From Candidatus Woesebacteria bacterium UBA925 (lineage in GTDB: Bacteria; Patescibacteriota; Microgenomatia; UBA8517): a stretch of DNA of 16,199 nt. Positions 7,222-14,352 of the stretch are shown in pieces. Location: assembly GCA_002293705.1 (NCBI GenBank), contig DBDT01000028.1, forward strand, positions 1 to 16,199. The letters are read 5' to 3'. Each line of letters opens with the position of its first letter. The stretch's first letter is position 1. The position numbers and the translations under genes were made by a program. The notes under the pieces are model-generated. The model was not told the DNA's origin and did not search any database. It saw only the letters and a program-made list of their open reading frames with translations.

Positions 7222-7240
7222 AGGTTCAATTTATGAACCT
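7222..7240 (+). promoter_or_regulatory. 19-bp palindrome at the predicted transcription start (operator or leader hairpin with U5)
   Basis: AGGTTCA (7222-7228) and TGAACCT (7234-7240) are a perfect 7-bp inverted repeat around ATTTA, followed by T5 (7240-7244). In DNA it sits where a repressor operator would; in RNA it would be a 5'-end hairpin followed by five U, resembling a small terminator. Sequence alone does not separate the two readings. Confidence 0.6.
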
Positions 7241-7249
7241 TTTTCCACT

Positions 7250-7269
7250 AGACGCCCTTGCGCGCGTCT
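7250..7269 (+). promoter_or_regulatory. Second leader hairpin just before the Shine-Dalgarno
   Basis: AGACGC (7250-7255) pairs with GCGTCT (7264-7269) across an 8-base loop that is itself GC-rich. The stem ends three bases before AGGAGG (7272-7277). This GC-rich element stands out in an AT-rich spacer and could modulate access to the ribosome site or stabilise the mRNA. Confidence 0.5.
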
Positions 7270-7271
7270 TT

Positions 7272-7277
7272 AGGAGG
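7272..7277 (+). promoter_or_regulatory. Canonical Shine-Dalgarno AGGAGG deciding a GTG start
   Basis: AGGAGG followed by TAAGC and GTG gives ideal five-base spacing. It fixes the non-ATG start of the 129-aa gene. Other genes here have no comparable site. Confidence 0.85.
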
Positions 7278-7282
7278 TAAGC

Positions 7283-7672
7283 GTGTTCATCATTTTCCGG
7301 GTTACACGAAATTGGAAAAATTTGGTGGTATCGTTAACAGTTAGAAATGTCTCTACGCCCAACAACGGCTTAAAGCTCAAAGTGTGGCACAGAGGTTCAG
7401 AAGCAGTAGTCATCCTAGACATGCGAAATGCCACAACATTGAAACTACTCCTAGAGAAGTTGGTCGTTTATAAGGAAAATGGGGCAACTTCAGAAATCAT
7501 TGTTGATGTAGGAGGAGGTTTCGAGGTTAAACGATTGATTGAATTGGTTTACGATCAAGGTGAATTCTGGAACCTGACTATTTATCAAAAAGGGGAAAAG
7601 GGTGTCAGCGTAACGCTAAGGACTCAAGAATTGAGTAAACTATATGCAATCATGTCAGGGTTGATCAACTAG
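7283..7672 (+). CDS. Hypothetical 129-aa protein, only plus-strand gene
   Basis: Not recognised. The start is GTG at 7283, chosen because AGGAGG (7272-7277) lies five bases upstream, the only full Shine-Dalgarno in the window. The protein has no cysteine, signal peptide or membrane helix. It alternates strands and helices in what look like repeated units: L32-L60 (LKVWHRGSEAVVILDMR then helix TTLKLLLEKL) and L98-L127 (LTIYQKGEKGVSVTLR then helix ELSKLYAIM) can be aligned with one gap, and EIIVDVGGGFEVKRLIELV (71-89) is a shorter strand-helix unit. The strand-turn-strand-helix pattern recalls PC4-like or Whirly-like nucleic-acid-binding folds, but no signature proves this. It is convergent with the gene at 7731, from which a bidirectional terminator separates it, and divergent from the 415-aa gene. 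It has its own promoter and structured leader, so regulation is probably separate. Confidence 0.85.
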   Translation: MFIIFRVTRNWKNLVVSLTVRNVSTPNNGLKLKVWHRGSEAVVILDMRNATTLKLLLEKLVVYKENGATSEIIVDVGGGFEVKRLIELVYDQGEFWNLTIYQKGEKGVSVTLRTQELSKLYAIMSGLIN

Positions 7673-7683
7673 CAGAATTTAGA

Positions 7684-7713
7684 CAAATACTCCTCGTATA
7701 CGGGGAGTATTTT
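7684..7713. terminator. Bidirectional intrinsic terminator between convergent genes
   Basis: AAATACTCC (7684-7692) and GGAGTATTT (7703-7711) form a perfect 9-bp stem with a 10-base loop. On the plus strand T5 ends at 7713; on the minus strand the stem is also followed by a short T-run (GGAGTATTTG). It lies between the stops of the plus gene (7672) and the minus gene (7731), so it can serve both. Confidence 0.85.
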
Positions 7714-7730
7714 TATGAATAAATATTTGA

Positions 7731-8477
7731 TTATTTAATCTCTGAAAATATTCCCAAGTCTGAGCTGTTTGAGGACTTTAGATCTTCCCATTTACCACCC
7801 GAGTATCTTTTTGCAGATGTGTAGTTAACCACTCCTGGATATTTAACTGCTGACTCAGAGGCAAATACCCCAATAGGGCTAACTGAAACACCTTGTAGCC
7901 CCTCAGGCATTCCCACAGTTGGAATAACTACAAAGTATCCTTTTTTAGGCATTGTAGTTAGCTTGTAAGTAAAACTTTCGTCTTTGCTTACCAAATCAGT
8001 AGTTGTTGCTCCATAGAGCCTAAAATCAGTCGTAACCCCTCCCACTAATTTTCTTGAACTATCTCTAAACCTAACAGAGATAGTTCCCCTTTCCACTCCC
8101 TCATCGTACCTAAACTTACCTGATGACTCTGAGCCTAGAAGGATATCTCTTTCGTAAACAGTAAGCCCTGATAGTTTAACCAGCCTTGCTGATGTACCCT
8201 GGTCTGGCTTACCTGGAACTTCATACTTAAAATCAAAGTCCATAGTGGTTGCGCCTGGAACTCTTGAGAGTCCTGATATTGAAAGCTTTAGCCAATGGCC
8301 ATCACTTCTTGGGGTTAGTGTGATTACTGGTCTTTGGTCAAATGGAAGCTCTGGAACCATTTCTTCAACCTCGACTACCTCTTCAGTCTCAACAGGCCTT
8401 GACCTTGCATATATAAACCCAACTATACCAACAATTGCAAGAATTCCTGTTGCTATTACCAAAATGGTTTTGTTCAT
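7731..8477 (-). CDS. Membrane-anchored protein of unknown function
   Basis: 248 aa with an N-terminal hydrophobic helix at about 4-25 (NKTILVIATGILAIVGIVGFIYA), then an acidic Glu/Val-rich linker (about 29-45) and a strand-rich domain outside the membrane. There is no lipobox cysteine and no catalytic motif I can name. The domain has immunoglobulin-like or sandwich character (repeated alternating hydrophobic strands, Gly/Ser/Thr turns), an inference from pattern only. The ATG at 8477 overlaps the glyQS stop as TAATG, so translation is probably coupled and the gene co-transcribed with glyQS. The link with a tRNA synthetase need not mean functional connection in such a compact genome. The bidirectional terminator follows its stop. 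Confidence 0.85.
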   Translation of the reverse strand: MNKTILVIATGILAIVGIVGFIYARSRPVETEEVVEVEEMVPELPFDQRPVITLTPRSDGHWLKLSISGLSRVPGATTMDFDFKYEVPGKPDQGTSARLVKLSGLTVYERDILLGSESSGKFRYDEGVERGTISVRFRDSSRKLVGGVTTDFRLYGATTTDLVSKDESFTYKLTTMPKKGYFVVIPTVGMPEGLQGVSVSPIGVFASESAVKYPGVVNYTSAKRYSGGKWEDLKSSNSSDLGIFSEIK

Positions 8478-9850
8478 TAGAAGTTAATTTTTTCAGAAGC
8501 AACCATCTGTGTCAATTCATCTATATTTACTCGCCTCTGCTCTCCAGTATCCCTGCTTCTAACTGTGACACCCTTACCTTCCTCAGATTCAAAATCGTAA
8601 ACAACGCAGTAAGGGGTGCCGATTTCATCAGCAGCTGCATATCTTTTTCCTATGTTTCCACGGTCGTCCCAGCTGACCCTGAAGCCTTTTTCAACAAGGC
8701 TCTCAAACACCTTCCTTGCCCCTTCAACAAGCGCCTCCTTGTTGGCCAAAAGAGGTGAAACGTTTACTTGATATGGAGCTATGGCAGGTGACAACCTTAG
8801 AACAACCCTGTCTGAGCCCTCTTCTTTGGTAAAGGCGTCAGACAAAACCATCAGAAACAATCGATTAACACCGACTGCCGGCTCAATCACGTGGGGTATA
8901 AGTTTCTTACCATCACCATCCACATATGAAAGATCCACGCCTGAGTGTTTTTGGTGTGCAGAAAGGTCGTAGTCAGTCCTGTACGCAACACCCCAAAGCT
9001 CCTTCCAACCAAATGGGAAATTGTAGTCCAAATCCCAGGTATCTTTACTGTAGTGGCTTCGTTCTGTGTCTGTGTGTCTTCTCCAGCGGACATTATCTTT
9101 TTTAACACCTAAAGTCCCAACTATAAATTTCTCCATGTCAGCTTTCCATGAGTCCAACAGAGACTCCCAGCCGGTTTTCTCTGGATCAAAGAAGTATTCA
9201 ATCTCTGCTTGCTCAAACTCCATGGTCCTAAAAACAAACTGACCAAGAGTGATTTCATTTCTAAAGCTTTTTCCAATTTGCCCCACACCGAATGGGAGCT
9301 TAACCCTATTGGTAGCTACAATGTTTTTAAAGTCAGAAAATATTCCTTGAGCTGTTTCTCCTCTGAGATATGCAACAGATTTCTCGCCGCTCACTGCACC
9401 AAGAGAGGTTTCAAAAAGAAGATTAAACATCTTGGGTTCAGACAACTCATTACCCTCAGGACTCTTAAGATTGTTGTCTTTGGCATATTGAACCATTTGA
9501 GGGAATGTCATAGCCGAAACATCAAGATTCTTGTCATGAGCTTCAATAAGGTGGTCAAGTCTATATCTTTTGTGAGTTACCAAATCCTCAGTTAAAGGAT
9601 CTGTTAAAGACTCAACGTGTCCTGAAGCAACCCATGTCTGAGGATGAAGAATTATTGCAGAATCAAGACCAACCATATCTAGCCTCTTGTCAATAAACTC
9701 CCTCCACCACAAGTTTCGGATGTTTCTTAACAATGCTGCTCCAACTGGTCCGTAATCATAAGCATTGGCAAGACCACCATATATTTCTGAAGTGGGATAA
9801 ACAAAACCTCTTCGTTTTGCTAGGGAGACTATTTCATCCATTGTGGCCAT
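8477..9850 (-). CDS. glyQS: Glycyl-tRNA synthetase, single-chain (alpha2, class II) type
   Basis: Charges tRNA-Gly in the cytoplasm. 457 aa, the eukaryote/archaea-like homodimeric type rather than the bacterial alpha/beta type. Seen: N-terminal RRGFVYPTSEIYGGLANAYDYGP (14-36), FNLLFET (142-148), YLRGETAQGIF (161-171; usually RPETAQGIF), motif 2 GKSFRNEI (193-200), motif 3 EPAVGVNR (323-330; EPSxGxxR in many relatives) and a C-terminal anticodon-binding domain starting near LSPAIAPYQVNV (353). The zinc-binding insertion of many bacterial forms (CPxCG before the FNL motif) is replaced by LKSPEGNELSEPKM without cysteines. Start ATG at 9850 places the A at the predicted +1 of its promoter; an ATG at 9841 is possible. 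No Shine-Dalgarno is seen. Followed by a TAATG-coupled membrane protein. Confidence 0.95.
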   Translation of the reverse strand: MATMDEIVSLAKRRGFVYPTSEIYGGLANAYDYGPVGAALLRNIRNLWWREFIDKRLDMVGLDSAIILHPQTWVASGHVESLTDPLTEDLVTHKRYRLDHLIEAHDKNLDVSAMTFPQMVQYAKDNNLKSPEGNELSEPKMFNLLFETSLGAVSGEKSVAYLRGETAQGIFSDFKNIVATNRVKLPFGVGQIGKSFRNEITLGQFVFRTMEFEQAEIEYFFDPEKTGWESLLDSWKADMEKFIVGTLGVKKDNVRWRRHTDTERSHYSKDTWDLDYNFPFGWKELWGVAYRTDYDLSAHQKHSGVDLSYVDGDGKKLIPHVIEPAVGVNRLFLMVLSDAFTKEEGSDRVVLRLSPAIAPYQVNVSPLLANKEALVEGARKVFESLVEKGFRVSWDDRGNIGKRYAAADEIGTPYCVVYDFESEEGKGVTVRSRDTGEQRRVNIDELTQMVASEKINF

Positions 9851-9856
9851 GAGGCT

Positions 9857-9885
9857 ATTTTACGTTCTTAGTGGGGAATTAACAA
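9857..9885 (-). promoter_or_regulatory. Promoter of glyQS, predicting a leaderless mRNA
   Basis: On the minus strand there is a -35 TTGTTA (9880-9885, 4 of 6) and a -10 TAAAAT (9857-9862, 5 of 6) separated by exactly 17 bases. Six bases (9851-9856) separate the -10 from the ATG at 9850, so initiation at the usual distance would begin at the start codon itself. Confidence 0.6.
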
Positions 9886-9919
9886 CAAACGATAGCTATT
9901 TCACAGTACTCTCCCCACT
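9870..9919. repeat. 8-bp inverted repeat around the glyQS promoter
   Basis: AGTGGGGA (9870-9877) and TCCCCACT (9912-9919) are perfect inverted copies 34 bases apart. The first copy lies in the promoter spacer and the second upstream of the -35. No T-tract follows on either strand, so it is a poor terminator; it could be a paired operator or chance. Confidence 0.4.
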
Positions 9920-9924
9920 GAGTT

Positions 9925-11001
9925 TCACTCCCCCAACAGCTCCACTCCTTTAATCTGAGGCATTTGATTACCTACAAGCCCCTGAACACCACCATATATT
10001 CCAACTGTTGATTGCATGAGTCTGTTTAACTGCGACTCTCTTGCCTTCCAGATCTTTTCAAAAGCAATCCTCTCCTTGCTCAAATCTTCCCTCATCTGGG
10101 AATAGCTTTCTACCATTGCCTCGATTTGGGACTTAAACTCTTGTCCCGTTATATAGTCGTAAAGCATGCTTGCCTTGTCTGACTTGCTTGCAACCACTGC
10201 TTTTTGCCTAGCAACATCCAACAGGCTTTTTCTAAGAAGTGAAGCAACAGGCAGAACCAATGCCTCTGAAACCACCCACACCCCATCATGATTAATCATA
10301 TGATTTGATGTCGTGTTTTTAGGAAACGTAGTTGAAACAATAACTGGAATATTAGCCTTGGTTGATCTGGCATCATCTTTCAGTTTGACCACCCAGTCAT
10401 CACTCCAAGCCTTTGTTCTTTTTATCTCCCACAAAATAACCCCACCAACATTACCCATAGGGGTTTTAACAGTTTGAGAGATATCAGCACCCCTTACACC
10501 CTTTGCAACAGGAGATATTTCATCTGATGGAAATGCTTCTCTTAATGTCTTTTCCAGATCAAGCTCCAACACCTCTCCTTGAAGTTGTTGACTGCCCTGT
10601 GTTGCTTTTCTTTGGGCATCTTCAAGTGATTTTTTTAAATCAGATATCACCTTGTCTTTTTCAAGCTCTTTTAGTCGGAATTCATTCATCAGCCTGTCGC
10701 TCATCTCACTTGCCACTTTTTGTCTTTCCTCATCCACCCTCCTGGCTACAGTTAACTCAAGCTGCTCTTTTTCTTCTTCAAATTTTCTTCTTTCTGAGCG
10801 CAACTGAAGCTCTGTCTGCTGCAAATCCTTTACCTTTGAGTTTTTCTCCTCAAGATCTTTTTGAAGTTGTTCTATTTCTGTTCTTGATTCACTTTTGACC
10901 CTCTCTCTGATTTGTTTTTCCAAATCAGCAGAAATCTCTTTTTTCAAAGCCTCGTCAAGTCTAACTGGATTACCACAATGGGGGCAAATTACATTGGCCA
11001 T
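9925..11001 (-). CDS. DUF2130 family protein (predicted nuclease-like, coiled coil)
   Basis: 358 aa. Order of parts: an N-terminal half zinc ribbon CPHCG (6-10), a long charged coiled coil (about 15-145, many Glu/Lys heptads), then the DUF2130 core with LREAFPSDEISPVAKGVRGADISQ (near 152-175) and GGVILWEIKRTKAWSDDWVVKLKDD (near 186-210), and a C-terminal helical region. The family (PF09903) is poorly characterised; the Glu/Lys pattern in the ILWEIKRTK stretch has led to comparison with restriction-endonuclease-like folds, but activity is not established. Only one CxxC pair is present, and the protein is shorter than the ~420 residues I recall as usual. ATG at 11001 is 27 bases after the recO stop, without a Shine-Dalgarno. 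Probably the last gene of the glycan/recO operon. Confidence 0.85.
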   Translation of the reverse strand: MANVICPHCGNPVRLDEALKKEISADLEKQIRERVKSESRTEIEQLQKDLEEKNSKVKDLQQTELQLRSERRKFEEEKEQLELTVARRVDEERQKVASEMSDRLMNEFRLKELEKDKVISDLKKSLEDAQRKATQGSQQLQGEVLELDLEKTLREAFPSDEISPVAKGVRGADISQTVKTPMGNVGGVILWEIKRTKAWSDDWVVKLKDDARSTKANIPVIVSTTFPKNTTSNHMINHDGVWVVSEALVLPVASLLRKSLLDVARQKAVVASKSDKASMLYDYITGQEFKSQIEAMVESYSQMREDLSKERIAFEKIWKARESQLNRLMQSTVGIYGGVQGLVGNQMPQIKGVELLGE

Positions 11002-11028
11002 ACGTATGACAGTCTAGTCGCAATTAAC

Positions 11029-11571
11029 TTAAGAGACAAGCTTTTTCCCCACCCTAACACTACCTGGTACTCGATTTAAAATTAAGGCCAACTCACTATC
11101 CATGTCAGAGCCCCTTGATTCACCATCTAGAAAACCTAGTTCTGTTAAAAGTGAACGGGTAAAGTCTGACCTTAATCTACCCCCAACAGCACCAGTACTA
11201 ATATCAGATAGGTGAGACAAAAGAAGCTCATACACACGAACATGTGGCAAAGACGGTGCTAAAAGTGAGGAGGCTGCATCGCAAACAAACAGAGTCATGG
11301 CGATTTTTGATAATTGAGAAGAGACGTTGGAAAAGCTTCTTAGAAGTTCAACCTCGGTTAATATCAAAAATCCATCAGATTTTTCATAAACCTCACACAA
11401 AACCTCTGAACCAGGTGTCAAAAGACCAGCCTTTCGACTTCCAAGCTTTTTCACCCCTTTTGCCAAAACTGTAAGTTTGCCCTCCTCTTTGGTGAAAAGA
11501 GTTACATACTTATCGGCATCTTTGGCATCCTTGAGTTTAAGGACTATGGCAGTGAGCTTTTTACCCCTCAT
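11029..11571 (-). CDS. recO: RecO-like DNA repair protein, short form
   Basis: 180 aa. RecO helps load RecA onto SSB-coated single-stranded DNA during gap repair. The N-terminal OB-fold is clear: KLTAIVLKLKDAKDADKYVTLFTKEEGKLTVLAKGVKK (5-42), followed by RKAGLLTPGSEVLCEVYEK (46-64), then the helical domain with a DFTRSLLTELGFL stretch (135-147). Typical RecO proteins have about 240 residues and many carry a C-terminal cysteine cluster; both the length and the cysteines are missing. The gene ends in a clean TAA with only 27 bases to the next start, so no frameshifted remainder is hidden behind it. The ATG overlaps the DUF4012 stop as TAATG. Confident in the OB-fold, less in full RecO function. 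Confidence 0.85.
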   Translation of the reverse strand: MRGKKLTAIVLKLKDAKDADKYVTLFTKEEGKLTVLAKGVKKLGSRKAGLLTPGSEVLCEVYEKSDGFLILTEVELLRSFSNVSSQLSKIAMTLFVCDAASSLLAPSLPHVRVYELLLSHLSDISTGAVGGRLRSDFTRSLLTELGFLDGESRGSDMDSELALILNRVPGSVRVGKKLVS

Positions 11572-13697
11572 TATCGTGACAGATTAATTGTCAATTCTTT
11601 GTCTGAAGTTAACTCAAACTCAACAGGTAGTCTGCCTGAGTTGATTGTGTAAAAAGGTCCAGCAGGACCACCTTGCTTTTGGATCAAAAGTGGCAGATTA
11701 GAGCTTGGTACAAAAGGCAAAGTATAAGTAATTGTTACAGTTCTAGTACCCTCAGGTCGCAATAGGAATCCACCAGCAAAGACAGTTTTGCCAAGCTCTT
11801 CATATGGTTCTTCTGTATTTTCAAATCCAGTAGTATTTACAAGCGTACTTCCTTTTGGAACATACACACGTGTCCAGTTTGGTAGAACTGAGTTTAATAT
11901 AACAGTTGCAGTTGAAGGGTCCTGCTTTCTAGGGTTTGTATAGGTAATACTTACCGTCTTTTCAATTTTTCCATTAACAATCTTGTAATCTTGGGTTACC
12001 TCACTTGTTACATATAAGTTAGATTTCCTTCCACCTAGGTTTGCGTCGTTAATATGTAGATAGTCCCCTTCAAACTCCCTAATTCTTCCAGCTAAGTTGA
12101 AGGCTTCAACTGCTTCTTGGGCTTTTTGGTCAACCATATAAAGCTGTACATGCTTACCCAGAACTGACTTCCAAGCAGCTTGTGCAAGATCAGACATCTT
12201 CTCTTTAGGTTGACCCAATGTATTGGCTAAAACAGAGTTCATCAACTCACCCAAAATATCTTTTCTGTTTTTGCCGAAGTTTTTTGGAGCAGAAACAATC
12301 TTTCCTGGTTCATTTTCACTCCAGACAACTGCACCTTCTTCGGAAGTGTAGCTTTGCAAAGCATATATAAATTGTGGACACTCACATCTTGGATCGTTGG
12401 TGGTGTTGAAATTACCAAAGCCAGGTACACCAACATTTCCAATAACATCTAACAAGTAGTAAAGAGCTTGAGTATCAACCACTACAATTCCATCGTAACC
12501 TGATAGCCCTGCTTTTGTTGACTCAGCTACAAACATATCCATGCTCATCTTAAAGTCTGGATTCCAGTTCATATCCCTCAACCTAAACCTGTTATTGGCA
12601 GCATAAATTCCCCTAAGGTAATTTCTAAAGACCTCAGGAGCTGCAATGCTTGGTGTGTACTTGCCATCCAATATGTATATATCACTTGAAACAACCGGCT
12701 TAACTTTACCGTTAGTCACCTCAAGAATTGAGTAAGCACTCAAAAAACCTCCAGTAGGTCTGAGCTCGTTGTCATTCTGAAATACGACCAAGTATCTAAT
12801 TGGTTTTTCTACCCCCAAAAAGTAAGGGGCCATTTGGACCAATGGCTTGCTTGTTGCAAGCATCCCAGTGGCTTCATCTGCTAGGGCAAGGTACTCAGTC
12901 ATTTGCTCTCTAATTCGAATACCCCTGAATTCCTCTGGGTACCTATTTGGGTCAATTTTTTGGAGTAGTGCTCTTGCCTCTTGCGCTTTATCTGAGACCT
13001 CAGCAAACTTAGGACCAATCTCTGATGCTGTTTTAACCAAAAACTCTAGCCTGTTGTTGGCATTTTCCGCCCCCGACGATGCTCCTGCCCCACCTTTAAG
13101 ACCAATAAGGTCTGCATATGGCTCAATTGTGTTGATCAATAGCTCTCCAGACTCCATCCCCAAAAGCGAAGCAGAAACTGCTGATTTTGCATCAACTATA
13201 TAGGCCCCAACCAGTGGAAGGCTTTCTGCCCAAGAAAGTGATGACATGGAAGTGTTCAGGCTTGCTACGTCAGTTTTCAATCTTTGAAGTTCTGCCTTAA
13301 TGACACTTATGTCTTGGGTGTTAACAGCTGCCTGAAGAGCATCAACTCTTGGTCGAAGTGCATTGGCCTGGTTTAGCAATTTGTATCCAGGAAGTCCCAA
13401 TGTAAACGCAAACACTCCTCCAACCAAAAGAACTATGGCAAGTAAGGCAAATAATGATATTAATACCGGTTTTACAAATTTAGATGGTTTCTTTTTCTGT
13501 ATTTTTGCTTCCATTGATGTTGCGGCACCCATACTAGCATTTTCATGGATAGGATTTGTAGTAGTAGCTCCAACTTGTGAGTGAATTGTTGATGGCTCGA
13601 GTATCGAAGACTTTTGATCTTCTGGTACCAAATGAGGAATGACAAAAGATTCTTCTTTTTTGCTCTCACTCTTTTGTTCGTGTTTCTTTGAGACCAT
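11571..13697 (-). CDS. DUF4012 domain membrane protein
   Basis: 708 aa from the ATG at 13697. A Lys/Ser/Glu-rich cytoplasmic tail of about 75 residues precedes one membrane helix (about 76-99, VLISLFALLAIVLLVGGVFA) and a large extracytoplasmic part. The latter starts with a helical region (about 105-270) and carries the DUF4012 signature RYLVVFQNDNELRPTGGFLS (about 301-320), then a strand-rich C-terminal domain ending in NLSR. DUF4012 proteins are widespread in Patescibacteria and Actinobacteria and are often encoded near glycan genes; the function is unknown. A TTG at 13745 would add 16 residues but overlaps the sugar transferase, so the ATG 14 bases after that stop is preferred. Directly downstream of three glycan genes and translationally coupled to recO. 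A cell-surface or exopolysaccharide role is inference from context. Confidence 0.9.
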   Translation of the reverse strand: MVSKKHEQKSESKKEESFVIPHLVPEDQKSSILEPSTIHSQVGATTTNPIHENASMGAATSMEAKIQKKKPSKFVKPVLISLFALLAIVLLVGGVFAFTLGLPGYKLLNQANALRPRVDALQAAVNTQDISVIKAELQRLKTDVASLNTSMSSLSWAESLPLVGAYIVDAKSAVSASLLGMESGELLINTIEPYADLIGLKGGAGASSGAENANNRLEFLVKTASEIGPKFAEVSDKAQEARALLQKIDPNRYPEEFRGIRIREQMTEYLALADEATGMLATSKPLVQMAPYFLGVEKPIRYLVVFQNDNELRPTGGFLSAYSILEVTNGKVKPVVSSDIYILDGKYTPSIAAPEVFRNYLRGIYAANNRFRLRDMNWNPDFKMSMDMFVAESTKAGLSGYDGIVVVDTQALYYLLDVIGNVGVPGFGNFNTTNDPRCECPQFIYALQSYTSEEGAVVWSENEPGKIVSAPKNFGKNRKDILGELMNSVLANTLGQPKEKMSDLAQAAWKSVLGKHVQLYMVDQKAQEAVEAFNLAGRIREFEGDYLHINDANLGGRKSNLYVTSEVTQDYKIVNGKIEKTVSITYTNPRKQDPSTATVILNSVLPNWTRVYVPKGSTLVNTTGFENTEEPYEELGKTVFAGGFLLRPEGTRTVTITYTLPFVPSSNLPLLIQKQGGPAGPFYTINSGRLPVEFELTSDKELTINLSR

Positions 13698-13711
13698 AGA
13701 AAATAATTGTA

Positions 13712-14350
13712 TCAGACAGCACCTTTTGCAGAAATCATTGCCCAAGGTGTCTTAAGTATAATACCAAGATCAAACAGTATTGATCTACGCCTTGCATAAT
13801 CCGCATCCATCTCTATCCTCTTGTCAAAATTGACCTCACTTCTTCCATTAACCTGCCAGTAACCTGTAATGCCAGGCTTTACAGTAAGCACTTCTTTAAC
13901 TAGTGGCTTAGTTTTAGGGTATTTTTGCTGTTGATTTACCAGCTCGTCAGGAAAGTAAGCTCTTGGGCCAACCAAACTCATCTCACCTCTGATCACATTA
14001 AAAAACTGTGGCAGCTCATCAAGTGAGTACTTTCTAATGAATCTACCAACTGGGGTTATTCTTGGATCATGGTGCAATTTATAACTACTGGACTTGTATT
14101 CTTCAAACAATTTTGCAAAAGCAGGATCCGTGTGAAGTAGCTCATGCGCATTGGCAATCATTGATCTGAACTTAAAAAATCTAAACTCCTTACCGCCTTG
14201 ACCCACTCTTTTAGGTATGTCGGCAAAAACTGGACCATTGGATGTGGTTTTAATTGCAATGGCCACCAGTATCATAACTGGCATAAATAAGATTATAAGA
14301 ATCGTGCCTAATACTAGGTCCATTATTCTTTTCAAGGTGTCGTAGCTCAT
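13712..14350 (-). CDS. Bacterial sugar-phosphate transferase (PglC/WcaJ-like phosphoglycosyl transferase)
   Basis: Monotopic phosphoglycosyl transferase that moves a sugar phosphate from a nucleotide sugar to undecaprenyl phosphate, starting a lipid-linked glycan. 212 aa, the short form with only the catalytic domain. Seen: KRIMDL (7-12) before a hydrophobic re-entrant helix (about 12-34), FFKFRSM (58-64), the catalytic pair D111-E112 in SLDELPQFFNVIRGEMSLVG, PRAYFP (129-134) and KPGITGYWQVNGRSEVNFDK (158-177). There is no N-terminal multi-helix region as in WcaJ or WbaP. The sugar specificity cannot be read from the sequence; the neighbouring ManC-like enzyme makes a mannose-derived donor possible but not certain. 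The ATG at 14350 is two bases after the upstream TGA. Confidence 0.93.
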   Translation of the reverse strand: MSYDTLKRIMDLVLGTILIILFMPVMILVAIAIKTTSNGPVFADIPKRVGQGGKEFRFFKFRSMIANAHELLHTDPAFAKLFEEYKSSSYKLHHDPRITPVGRFIRKYSLDELPQFFNVIRGEMSLVGPRAYFPDELVNQQQKYPKTKPLVKEVLTVKPGITGYWQVNGRSEVNFDKRIEMDADYARRRSILFDLGIILKTPWAMISAKGAV

Positions 14351-14352
14351 AG

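Noticed and set aside
13698..13745. TTG start for the DUF4012 protein (and similar TTG starts at 2221, 3973, 5158)
   Set aside because: Each overlaps or abuts the upstream gene without a ribosome site, while an ATG with better spacing lies 15 to 48 bases downstream.
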